The position numbers were made by a program, and so were the translations under genes. DNA of 64,000 bases from Dermabacteraceae bacterium TAE3-ERU5 (lineage in GTDB: Bacteria > Actinomycetota > Actinomycetes > Actinomycetales > Dermabacteraceae), in contig JAHUUK010000004.1 in NCBI GenBank assembly GCA_019218375.1, positions 124,001 through 188,000 of the forward strand, read 5' to 3'. Shown here piece after piece: positions 53,036-60,812 of the stretch (position 1 is its first letter; each line of letters starts with the position of its first letter). The notes under the pieces are model-generated. The model was not told the origin of the DNA. It was given only the letters and a program-made list of their open reading frames with translations, and did no database searches.

Positions 53036-54200
53036 GAAAAAAGTCCTCATCATTACCGCCGCAAGCCTTTTCTTGCTGCTTTCCATAATTTGGATACTCC
53101 TGCGCGGTTTTTATATTTCGGGGCATTTGGAACCTTCCTCGCCCGAACCGCAGGGTTCCCGCGCACTTGTTACCGTGCTGCGGGAAAACGGTACGGAGGT
53201 TGTAGTACGCCGTAGCGTGGGCGGAGCCGTCAAAGACCTAGAGCGGGGAAACACCCTCCTCATCACAGACCCGTCCTCCCTTTCCCGTAAACAGCTCGCA
53301 TTCCTGGAACAGCATCTGCAGCCCGACAACGCGGCAAGGGGACGGATAGTGCTGGTTAGCCCTAACCAGCAGGTGCTGAGCATCATGGCGCCAGATATTT
53401 GGCCCGCGGCCACCGTCGGCACCCCCGCAGCTACCGCCAAGGGCGAGCAGTGCGCGCTAAATACCCGCGCCCGCAGCATTGCCGCTGGGACCCCTACCAG
53501 CAGCCGGAAGAGCCTGCAGAAAAAATTAATCGAAGAGCATCCCGGCGTACTTTTTAGCGTGCACGGCTCAGCTAGCGCCTGTTTCCTGCACGATTCTCAG
53601 GTGAGCGTTGCTAAACAGGGCAGGGTGGTAGCGGTAGGTTCTTCCGCTCCCTTCACTAACCGTTTCCTAGCAGAACAAGACAACGCCGCTTTCGCCCTTA
53701 ACCTGCTTTCTCAGGGAAAGCCCGTCACCTGGTATCTGCCTAGCCCCGACGACCCCAGCTCGGATCCGGAGAGCAGCGTCGTGGACTATCTGCCCTCCGC
53801 TATTAACCCCTTTGTAGACGGCCTGACATTGCCTGTCTTGCTGCTGCTCATCGCGAGTTGGCACCGGCTTGGCCCCGTTGTCAGGGAGCCGCTGCCCGTC
53901 ACCGTTCCCGCAGCTGAACTAACCCGTTCCCGGGCACAGCTCATGATGCGTTTTCGCCAGCGAGAACGCGCAGCCCACGAACTCCGCGCCAAGACTCGAC
54001 GCGAACTGGTCGCGCTGCTCGGGGGGCCTGCCTCGGCCGGCAGCGAAGAGCAGATTGCTTTCCTGCAAAAAGCATCTCCCAAAAACTCAGGCAGGTTACG
54101 CGAGCTGCTCACAGACTCCCCGATCAAGAACAACAGCGCGCTACGCCAGCTAGCCGAAGACCTCATCCACCTCGAAAAGGAGACCCGCCGTGACCGTTAG
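53025..54200 (+). CDS. DUF4350-domain membrane protein
   Basis: This 391-residue protein has an N-terminal helix (about 7-30), an extracellular domain of about 230 residues (with LVTVLRENGTEVVVRRSV and LLITDPSSLSRKQLAFLEQHLQ, typical of DUF4350), a second helix (about 267-284) and a cytoplasmic helical tail. The domain resembles a periplasmic Rossmann-like fold of the type also found in ABC gliding proteins. It corresponds in position to Rv3691. It overlaps its neighbours by 11 bases on each side. Role unknown, probably in the envelope. Confidence 0.85.
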   Translation: MSSRKKVLIITAASLFLLLSIIWILLRGFYISGHLEPSSPEPQGSRALVTVLRENGTEVVVRRSVGGAVKDLERGNTLLITDPSSLSRKQLAFLEQHLQPDNAARGRIVLVSPNQQVLSIMAPDIWPAATVGTPAATAKGEQCALNTRARSIAAGTPTSSRKSLQKKLIEEHPGVLFSVHGSASACFLHDSQVSVAKQGRVVAVGSSAPFTNRFLAEQDNAAFALNLLSQGKPVTWYLPSPDDPSSDPESSVVDYLPSAINPFVDGLTLPVLLLLIASWHRLGPVVREPLPVTVPAAELTRSRAQLMMRFRQRERAAHELRAKTRRELVALLGGPASAGSEEQIAFLQKASPKNSGRLRELLTDSPIKNNSALRQLAEDLIHLEKETRRDR

Positions 54201-55143
54201 CCCACGCGAACAGCTAACCCAGATCAGCCACGAAATCCATAAGTCCGTGGTGGGGCAGGACGCCGCCGTAACCGGCCTGGTCGTCGCGCTCCTCAGCCGG
54301 GGGCATGTCCTGCTAGAGGGCGTCCCCGGCGTCGCCAAAACCCTTTTGGTGCGTTCCCTGGCCGCCGCCCTGGACGTAGAGATGAGGCGCGTTCAGTTCA
54401 CCCCCGACATGATGCCGGGCGACGTCACCGGCTCCCTGATCTACGACGCGGCCACTTCTAATCTGGTCTTCCGTGAGGGACCGGTATTCACCAACCTGCT
54501 GCTGGCCGACGAAATCAACCGCACACCCCCGAAGACGCAGTCAGCGCTGCTGGAAGCCATGGAAGAGCGGCAGGTAAGCGTCGACGGTGCCGCACGTAAG
54601 CTACCCGTCCCGTTCATGGTGGTGGCCACGCAGAACCCGATCGAATTTGACGGCACCTACACTCTTCCGGAGGCTCAGCTCGACCGCTTCCTCCTCAAGA
54701 TCAACCTGCCGCTGCCCGGTAGGGAGGAAGAGATAGACGTGCTTAGCCGGCACGCCGCAGGATTCGATACCTCTGACCTGGCCGCAGCGGGGCTACGCGC
54801 GGTAGCCACCCCCGAGAGTCTGGCGGCTGCCCAGGAAGAGGTAAACCGGGTCACGGTAGAAAAGCCCATCACGGAGTACATAGTCGATATCTGCCGGGCC
54901 ACCCGGCAGTCTCCCAGCGTCGCCATGGGAGTTTCTCCTCGCGGCGCTATCGCCCTCATGCGCTGCGCCCGTTCGTGGGCGTACCTGACCGGCCGCGACT
55001 TCGTTACCCCAGACGACGTAAAGGCTCTGGCCGCCCCGGTTCTCAGCCACCGCATGAAACTGACCACCGAAGCGCAACTGGACGGAGTCAACCTCGCCGG
55101 GGTGCTCTCCACCGTGCTCTCCACCGTTCCGGTGCCGCGCTAG
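54190..55143 (+). CDS. MoxR-family AAA ATPase
   Basis: This 317-residue AAA+ ATPase has Walker A GVPGVAKTLLVRS (about residues 45-57), Walker B LLADEINRTPPKTQSALLEAMEERQVSV, and VATQNPIEFDGTYTLPEAQLDRFLLK as the sensor 1 and Arg finger region. MoxR proteins are chaperone-like ATPases that mature or remodel protein complexes and are paired with DUF58/VWA proteins. It corresponds to Rv3692. The start is GTG at 54190, overlapping the DUF4350 gene by 11 bases. The DUF58 gene begins 2 bases after the stop. Confidence 0.94.
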   Translation: MTVSPREQLTQISHEIHKSVVGQDAAVTGLVVALLSRGHVLLEGVPGVAKTLLVRSLAAALDVEMRRVQFTPDMMPGDVTGSLIYDAATSNLVFREGPVFTNLLLADEINRTPPKTQSALLEAMEERQVSVDGAARKLPVPFMVVATQNPIEFDGTYTLPEAQLDRFLLKINLPLPGREEEIDVLSRHAAGFDTSDLAAAGLRAVATPESLAAAQEEVNRVTVEKPITEYIVDICRATRQSPSVAMGVSPRGAIALMRCARSWAYLTGRDFVTPDDVKALAAPVLSHRMKLTTEAQLDGVNLAGVLSTVLSTVPVPR

Positions 55144-55145
55144 CC

Positions 55146-56438
55146 ATGGCCCTGACCCGACGTCCCGCTTGGCTCGGGATAATCAGCCTATTTTCCCTGC
55201 TCTGGTTTCCCAATCTACCGGTTGTTCTGCTGTGGGCAGCGCTGCTGCTATTCATCCTGCTCGATTTCCTCCTCACCCCCTCGGCAAAAAAACTGCGGAT
55301 AACGCGTGAACTGGGAGAACAGGTAAGGCTGGGGGAAACGCTGGACGGCAGGCTGCTCGTAACCAATCCCTATCGGCGCACCATCAAAGTCGTTTTACGG
55401 GATGCCTTTAACCCCTCCGCGGGCCTCGCGGCTAACCAGCGCTTCAAGCTACGCCTTCCCGGCAGGGAAAGACGCGCCGCAGAGGAAACCTTCGTACCTA
55501 CCCGGCGCGGCCGACACTACAGCCGGGGCGTATGGGTAGAGGTATTTGGCCCCCTCGGGTTCGTTAGTAAGACTGCCCGGCTTGAGGCGCCCGGTGAGTT
55601 CAATGCGCTCCACCCGTTTGCCGCTCGCAAATACCTGCCCTCACGACTACGCAGATTGCAGGAGATCGAGGGCGGCAGCGTGGTCCTCACCCGCGGACAG
55701 GGCAGCGAGTTCGATTCGCTGCGTGACTTCGTGGACGGTGACGACGTGCGTTCGATCGACTGGCGAGCTACCGCCCGCCGTAAAGAGCTGGTAGTACGCA
55801 CCTGGCGTCCCGAACGCGACCGACAGGTGCTGATAGTCCTGGACACCTCGCGCACCAGCGCTATTCGTATCGGCGAGGGCACCCGCCTCGACTACGCGAT
55901 TGACGCGGCGCTGCTGCTCGGCGCGCTCGCCTCACGGGCCGGGGATAGGGTTGACCTGCTCTGCATTGATCGCGTACCTCACGCCCGCCTAGCCGGGGAG
56001 GCTCCGAATAACCTGTTGCCCGCCATGATCGACACAACCTCCGCGCTGTTCCCCGCCCTCGTAGAAACCGACCACAAACGCCTGGTGAAAGAGGTTATGT
56101 CCTGCGCCAAGAAAGGTTCCCTGGTGGTCTTGCTCAGCTCTCTGGATGAGGGATCGCTAGAAAACGGGCTGCTGCCGGTGGCTTCCCAACTGACGGCGGA
56201 CTACAACCTGCTGGTGGCTTCCGTGAGCGACCCGCTGCTCCCGGAGATGCAGGAGAAGCACGGCAACGTGCGCGAAGTGTACGAGGCCGCCTCCGCCTCG
56301 CAGACGCTCGTACAGCAGCATCGCGCGGCAGAGATGCTCCACCGCAGCGGAGCACTGGTGGTGGACGCTCCCTCAGATAGTCTGGCTCCCAAACTTAGCG
56401 ACACCTACCTGGCTCTCAAGGCAGCGGGCAAGCTCTAG
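55146..56438 (+). CDS. DUF58-domain protein
   Basis: This 430-residue protein has two N-terminal helices (about 8-45), a beta-rich region, and the DUF58 core GSEFDSLRDFVDGDDVRSIDWRATARRKELVVRTWRPERDRQVLIVLDTSRTSA (about 190-245), which leads into a von Willebrand A-like domain with a metal-binding DTSRTS motif. DUF58 proteins act with MoxR ATPases, probably in envelope assembly. The ATG at 55146 was chosen; a longer frame starts inside moxR. It is the last gene of the operon and ends at a long hairpin. Confidence 0.9.
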   Translation: MALTRRPAWLGIISLFSLLWFPNLPVVLLWAALLLFILLDFLLTPSAKKLRITRELGEQVRLGETLDGRLLVTNPYRRTIKVVLRDAFNPSAGLAANQRFKLRLPGRERRAAEETFVPTRRGRHYSRGVWVEVFGPLGFVSKTARLEAPGEFNALHPFAARKYLPSRLRRLQEIEGGSVVLTRGQGSEFDSLRDFVDGDDVRSIDWRATARRKELVVRTWRPERDRQVLIVLDTSRTSAIRIGEGTRLDYAIDAALLLGALASRAGDRVDLLCIDRVPHARLAGEAPNNLLPAMIDTTSALFPALVETDHKRLVKEVMSCAKKGSLVVLLSSLDEGSLENGLLPVASQLTADYNLLVASVSDPLLPEMQEKHGNVREVYEAASASQTLVQQHRAAEMLHRSGALVVDAPSDSLAPKLSDTYLALKAAGKL

Positions 56439-56457
56439 CGGCTATCTCCGCTGAGAG

Positions 56458-56503
56458 GACGGTTGCGGGGCGGATGCTTGTAAGCATCCGCCCCGCAACC
56501 GTC
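56458..56503. terminator. 22-bp perfect hairpin between convergent genes
   Basis: A perfect 22-bp stem (56458-56479 with 56482-56503) has only a 2-base centre. It lies between the DUF58 gene (plus) and the SpoIIM-like gene (minus). It probably ends both transcripts, although the T run is weak. Confidence 0.75.
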
Positions 56504-56584
56504 TGTTCCGCTAAACCGAATTTAGAGGACTGGCGGCAATAAGAGAAACCCGAATTAGGCAGCTTGGTAAGGGCGCAGCGAGAG

Positions 56585-57580
56585 TTACCCCGCTACCTCG
56601 TCTTCGTAACCGACGACCTCGGGCGGCAGATCGCCGTCCACTCCCCTGGCCACGGCGCGCGGCCCAAAGCGCACAACGTAAGCGATAAATAGCAGCCAGA
56701 CTGCGGCGCCAATGGCGATTCTGGCCCAGGCAGGAAGCGCCGACGGAGTCACGTAGCCCTCCAGGAAGCCGGCCACCAGCAGTGTCGGCACCAGGCCCAG
56801 CGCAATCGTCATCATCGAACGTGCGGCGCTGGCAAGCGAACGCATCCTGCCCAGCGGGCCGGGGGAAATCCACGACCAAAACAGGAAAAGCCCCGCCCCG
56901 CAGGCGATAAACACCGAAGTTAATTCGAGCAGTCCGTGCGGCAGGATATAGGTGAAGAAAGTATCGAGTTGCCCGTAGGCGGCAAGCACACCGCCGCTCA
57001 CGCCAACGTTAATGGCGTTAGCGCTCATGACGAAAAGGACATATAAGCCGGTAACCCCGAACACCACGGCCTGCACGGAAACCCAGGCGTTGTTCGTAAA
57101 TACGCGCGCCATGAAATCGCCATTGGAAGACGCGAAGTAATATCCGACAAAATCGCGGCTTACCAACTGGCGCTGCTGTCCGGGGGTAAGCAGGGCGTCA
57201 CGCAGACCGTCACCGGTGGCAACCAGGTATCCGGTTACGGACGCTATCAGCAGACTGGCCAGGGTGCAGCCGAGCACCCAATAGCGCACCCGCCAAATAG
57301 CTCCCGGATATTCGTTGAGAAAGAAGTTCTTTACCGCCCCCAGCGTGCCGATCCTGGTACCGGTGATGCGCAGCCGGGCGCGGTTAATCAAGAGCGAAAG
57401 CCGCGCCGACAGCTCCGCATCCGGGTTTTGGGACATGAGCTGCGACAGGTGCGTGCAGGACGCCTGGTAGTCGGCCAGCAGGGTATCTATTTCTGCCGCA
57501 CTGAGCCTGCGTTTACGCGTAAGCTGCTTCAGCCGCTTCCAGGTCGGCTCGTGCACGGCTACAAAAGCTGCAATATCCAC
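56585..57580 (-). CDS. SpoIIM-like membrane protein
   Basis: This 331-residue protein belongs to the SpoIIM/stage II sporulation M family. It has a cytoplasmic helical N-terminus (1-95), then five or six helices, with the family blocks NAWVSVQAVVFGVTGLYVLFVMSANAINVG and YILPHGLLELTSVFIACGAGL. In Bacillus SpoIIM helps cell-wall remodelling in sporulation; here, without sporulation, it is expected to act in the MoxR/DUF58 envelope cluster, as at Rv3694c. The start is GTG at 57580, 6 bases after TACCCT, so it appears leaderless. Confidence 0.9.
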   Translation of the reverse strand: MDIAAFVAVHEPTWKRLKQLTRKRRLSAAEIDTLLADYQASCTHLSQLMSQNPDAELSARLSLLINRARLRITGTRIGTLGAVKNFFLNEYPGAIWRVRYWVLGCTLASLLIASVTGYLVATGDGLRDALLTPGQQRQLVSRDFVGYYFASSNGDFMARVFTNNAWVSVQAVVFGVTGLYVLFVMSANAINVGVSGGVLAAYGQLDTFFTYILPHGLLELTSVFIACGAGLFLFWSWISPGPLGRMRSLASAARSMMTIALGLVPTLLVAGFLEGYVTPSALPAWARIAIGAAVWLLFIAYVVRFGPRAVARGVDGDLPPEVVGYEDEVAG

Positions 57581-57586
57581 CCCCTC

Positions 57587-57592
57587 AGGGTA
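57587..57592 (-). promoter_or_regulatory. -10 box of a leaderless transcript
   Basis: On the minus strand TACCCT is followed by 6 bases and the GTG start of the SpoIIM-like gene. Confidence 0.55.
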
Positions 57593-57686
57593 TGCAATTC
57601 CCGTGCTTAAATGCAGCTACCGAGGGTGGGGAAGAAACATACTAAAGGCGTAACTAAAGGCCTGCGAATCTTGGCATGATGGGGCT

Positions 57687-58478
57687 ATGGCTGGCAAGAA
57701 CACGATCATTACCTCCACCGCGGTGAAGCTTGATATTCGCACAGCCAGTACGCTCGGCCGCGCTGTTTCCGCGATAATCGATCTGTTACTCACCCTGCTG
57801 GTGGGTTTAGGCTGCATCGTGGCGTCCGTCGTGATTGGGCCCACCAGTACCGCACGCGCCACCCTGGTTTTCAGCTCGATAGTTTTCGCCTTCGGCATTT
57901 TTCCGGTGCTGCTTGAATATCTAACGCAGGGCCGTTCTTTAGGGCGTTACATCATGGGCAGCCGGGTGGTGCGTGGCGATGGTGGCCCGGTGCACCTACG
58001 TCAGTCCCTGCTGCGCGCTATCGCATCGGTGGGGGAAATCTGGATGACCAGCGGCTGCCTGGCCTTGACGGTTTCCCTGGTTGATCCGCAGAGTAGACGC
58101 ATCGGAGACCTGCTCGCGGGCACGCTAGTTGTCCAGGAACGCACGCCGAAATATCGCGCTAACGCGTTAGAAATGCCCGCCGCGCTCAGCGATTGGGCAC
58201 GGAATGCCGACATGGCCAGCCTGCCCCTAAGCCTGTCGCGCAACATTCACCGCTTCATCGCCCGCGGCCACCAGCTAACCGAGGAAAGCCAGCACAGGTT
58301 AGGCAACCAGCTCCTCTACGAGACCCTCAGCTATGTTTCTCCCCCGCCGCCTCCCGGCACCCGGCCCGAACTTTTCCTACGCGCCGTGGCGGCGGAACGC
58401 GCCCGGCGCGATGAAGCCCGCCTGCGTGCGGAAAGCGAACGGGTGGCTTCCCTGCGCGAACGGGTGCGCTCCGTTTGA
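57687..58478 (+). CDS. RDD-family membrane protein
   Basis: This 263-residue protein has an RDD domain with three helices (about 25-55, 60-85 and 105-135) and the GRSLGRYIMGSRVVRGDGGPVHLRQSLLRAI block. The C-terminal 110 residues are soluble and basic. It matches the Rv3695 position beside the SpoIIM-like gene and MoxR/DUF58. RDD proteins may be ion transporters, but most are uncharacterised. The ATG at 57687 lies 6 bases after a CATGAT box, a weaker leaderless promoter. Divergent from the SpoIIM-like gene. Confidence 0.88.
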   Translation: MAGKNTIITSTAVKLDIRTASTLGRAVSAIIDLLLTLLVGLGCIVASVVIGPTSTARATLVFSSIVFAFGIFPVLLEYLTQGRSLGRYIMGSRVVRGDGGPVHLRQSLLRAIASVGEIWMTSGCLALTVSLVDPQSRRIGDLLAGTLVVQERTPKYRANALEMPAALSDWARNADMASLPLSLSRNIHRFIARGHQLTEESQHRLGNQLLYETLSYVSPPPPPGTRPELFLRAVAAERARRDEARLRAESERVASLRERVRSV

Positions 58479-58524
58479 GGCGCAGCAAAAACTAACCCGG
58501 TAAGGGCGGTTAAGCCCGAGAAAA

Positions 58525-58567
58525 CAACTGTGGGGTGGTACTCGTAACGAGTACCACCCCACAGTTG
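58525..58567. terminator. 21-bp perfect hairpin between convergent genes
   Basis: Two 21-base arms (58525-58545 and 58547-58567) form a perfect stem with a single central base. It separates the RDD gene and manB. Termination of both is likely; no long T run is visible. Confidence 0.75.
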
Positions 58568-58583
58568 CTTGGCTGTTGGCCGA

Positions 58584-59996
58584 CTAGGCCGCGAACTTAC
58601 CGATGATCTCCAGCGCGCGGTCGCGTACCCGCGCCATGGTTTCGGGGTCTACCGCTTCTACGTTCAGGCGCAGCATCGGCTCGGTGTTCGAGGGGCGCAG
58701 GGAGAACCACCACTGATCGGCGGTTTCGTAGCCTTCCCAGTGCACGACGCTCACGCCGTCCAGGCGGTCGCATTCACTGCCCGCGGAAAACTCAGCCACG
58801 ACCGCCTCGGTAGCGTCGGCCACGGAGGTTACGCGGCGGTTGATCTCGCCGCTGGCGGCGTAGGGCTGGTGTTCGCCCACGAGCTGCGACAGGGTGCCGT
58901 CGGTTTCGCTCAGCGCGGCAACCACGTGCAGCGCGGCGAGCATGCCGGAATCGGCGAAGAAGAAGTCACGGAAGTAGTAGTGCGCGCTGTGTTCGCCACC
59001 GAACACGGCATTTTCGCGCGCCATCAGGCCCTTGATTAGGGAGTGGCCGACCTTGGAGCGCACGTACTTACCGCCGGAGGCGTCGATTGCGTCCTTTACG
59101 TGACGGGAGGAAACCACGTTTGCCACGATGGCGGGCTGGGTTTCGCCTTCCGCACGGGTGCGGGCGATCTCGCGGGTGGCGATCAGCGCGGTGATGGCCG
59201 ACGCGGAAACCGCCTGGCCGCGTTCGTCTACCACGAAGCAGCGGTCAGCATCACCGTCGAACGCCAGGCCGAGGTCGGCGCCCTCGCGCTGCACGGCGGC
59301 TTCGAGATCGCGCAGGTTCTCGGGGTCAAGCGGGTTCGCCTCGTGGTTCGGGAAGGTGCCGTCCAGCTCGAAGTAGAGCGGCACGATTTCGATGCCAGGC
59401 AGCTGCTTAGCAACGGCGGGCATAGTGAAACCAGCCATCGCGTTTGCGGCATCGACAACGATCTTGAGGGGACGGCGGCGCGCGAACGGCACGAGCGAAA
59501 CTACCCGCTCGGTGTATTCCCCGAGCAGATCCACCTTTTCGCGGCTGCCTCCCGGCACCTCGGGGATTTCTCCGGCAGCCAGATACGCCTCCGCGCGTTC
59601 CTGCATCGCGGCCAGTCCGGTCTCACGGGAAATCGGGCGGGCGCCGCTGCGGCAGAACTTCATGCCGTTATCGCCCGCCGGGTTGTGGCTAGCGGTAATC
59701 ATGGCGCCTGCGGCGGAGTGAATACCGCTGGCGCAGTAGAGGCCGTCGGTGGAGCAAAGCCCCAGCTCCAGCACGTGCGCGCCGCGCAGCATCGCGCCCT
59801 GCGCAAAAGCGTCCGCGAACTCCGGCGAAGAAACACGCATATCGTGACCGACTACGATCTCCTTTTCCCCGGTCTCATCAACCAGGGCGGCGGCTAGGGC
59901 ACGCACCATGTCTACGGTCAGGTCTACGTGTTCGCGTCCGCGTACGTCGTATGCCTTAACTACCGTGTCAAAAGGGGGATGGGAGATAGCAGCCAT
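58584..59996 (-). CDS. manB: Phosphomannomutase/phosphoglucomutase
   Basis: ManB interconverts mannose-6-phosphate and mannose-1-phosphate (or the glucose forms), supplying GDP-mannose for glycolipids and glycans. The 470-residue protein has the catalytic phosphoserine S103 (TASHNPAGDNG), the metal-binding DGDADR loop, the sugar-binding GGEHSAHYY and the phosphate-binding RPSNTEPMLR motif. Length and order are typical. The start is ATG 59996, overlapping the DUF3499 stop by one base. It corresponds to Rv3257c. Confidence 0.94.
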   Translation of the reverse strand: MAAISHPPFDTVVKAYDVRGREHVDLTVDMVRALAAALVDETGEKEIVVGHDMRVSSPEFADAFAQGAMLRGAHVLELGLCSTDGLYCASGIHSAAGAMITASHNPAGDNGMKFCRSGARPISRETGLAAMQERAEAYLAAGEIPEVPGGSREKVDLLGEYTERVVSLVPFARRRPLKIVVDAANAMAGFTMPAVAKQLPGIEIVPLYFELDGTFPNHEANPLDPENLRDLEAAVQREGADLGLAFDGDADRCFVVDERGQAVSASAITALIATREIARTRAEGETQPAIVANVVSSRHVKDAIDASGGKYVRSKVGHSLIKGLMARENAVFGGEHSAHYYFRDFFFADSGMLAALHVVAALSETDGTLSQLVGEHQPYAASGEINRRVTSVADATEAVVAEFSAGSECDRLDGVSVVHWEGYETADQWWFSLRPSNTEPMLRLNVEAVDPETMARVRDRALEIIGKFAA

Positions 59997-60280
59997 TAAG
60001 AATTTCCTTCATCATCTTTAGGGGCCGGCACCAAACGAAGATGACGCACAGGCTTGCCCTGTTTGTTTTCTTCCATGCCGGGAAGCGGCCGACGCTCTAT
60101 TGTCCAGCCGCGGGGTAAAGTTAGCTTTTCGCAGTGGTGTGCGCACAGATCGTATGCGTGCGGATCAGCCTCGCGCGTGAGCGGCCCGAGCGTTGCCCGC
60201 GATGCGGCATGCACGAAAGTTAAGGTTGCCACCGCAGGCCTACCGCAGGCTACGCGGGAACATTCTCGGCTAACACTCAC
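59996..60280 (-). CDS. DUF3499 protein
   Basis: This 94-residue protein has the DUF3499 core: ECSRVACGRPAVATLTFVHA at the N-terminus (Cys pairs that could bind zinc with the later YDLCAHHCEKL), and a RGWTIERRPLP segment. It lies between manB and the divergent metallopeptidase-family gene, the order of Rv3257c to Rv3259 in M. tuberculosis. The start was placed at GTG 60280 because TACAGT lies 6 bases upstream, giving a leaderless transcript; the frame upstream lacks family similarity. Function unknown. Confidence 0.83.
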   Translation of the reverse strand: MSVSRECSRVACGRPAVATLTFVHAASRATLGPLTREADPHAYDLCAHHCEKLTLPRGWTIERRPLPGMEENKQGKPVRHLRLVPAPKDDEGNS

Positions 60281-60286
60281 CCCAAC

Positions 60287-60292
60287 ACTGTA
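60287..60292 (-). promoter_or_regulatory. -10 box of leaderless DUF3499-manB transcript
   Basis: On the minus strand TACAGT is followed by 6 bases and the GTG start. It is 64 bases from the divergent -10 box at 60356-60361. Confidence 0.55.
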
Positions 60293-60355
60293 AACCGCAC
60301 GGGCGCAGATAACTAATACATCCGCTGGGAGATGCGGCACCTTCCGCCCTGCGGA

Positions 60356-60361
60356 TAAAGT
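60356..60361 (+). promoter_or_regulatory. -10 box of a leaderless transcript
   Basis: TAAAGT is followed by 6 bases and the ATG at 60368, with no ribosome-binding site. Confidence 0.6.
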
Positions 60362-60367
60362 TCCCCC

Positions 60368-60784
60368 ATGAGCAGAAAACGCGACCGGCACGGCAGGGGC
60401 TTTCGCGGCATCCTGCCGCCGCCGCACACCCCCGGCTATCGCACGCGCCGTCAGCGCTTCGATGACCTGGTGGTGGACGCGGCGCGGGCGTTGCTCGAAA
60501 AGTATCCCCGCAGGCTCGCTAACCTGCACGTTAGTGTGCAGGAAACGCCGGGAAGCGATCCGGCTCCGTGGGAAGAACAGCGGGTGCCGCTCGGCAGGTT
60601 TTTCCCCGCAGATAGGGAGACTCCCCCCACCCTGGTTATCTATCGCAGGCCGATAGTGACGCGCAGCAACGACTGGGAGGATACGAAACTGCTCGTGCGT
60701 CAGGCCCTCAGCCAGCAGCTTTCCGGAATGATCGGTAAAGCTCCCGAGGAAATAGACCCGCAGGCCTGGCCGGAAGATTTTTAG
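60368..60784 (+). CDS. Metallopeptidase-family protein lacking HExxH
   Basis: This 138-residue protein matches the actinobacterial minimal zincin-like metallopeptidase family (Rv3259 position): basic N-terminus, RQRFDDLVVDAARALLEKYPRRLANLHVSVQETP, and IVLFRKPI-like TLVIYRRPIVTR. The catalytic helix, normally containing HExxH, reads LLVRQALSQQLSGMIGKAPEEIDP, with no His or Glu at the expected positions. So it is probably not a protease. The fold may be kept for binding. It is divergent from DUF3499 and appears leaderless. Confidence 0.8.
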   Translation: MSRKRDRHGRGFRGILPPPHTPGYRTRRQRFDDLVVDAARALLEKYPRRLANLHVSVQETPGSDPAPWEEQRVPLGRFFPADRETPPTLVIYRRPIVTRSNDWEDTKLLVRQALSQQLSGMIGKAPEEIDPQAWPEDF

Positions 60785-60812
60785 CTTCGCCGGCTGGCCG
60801 TGCTTTGCCGTT

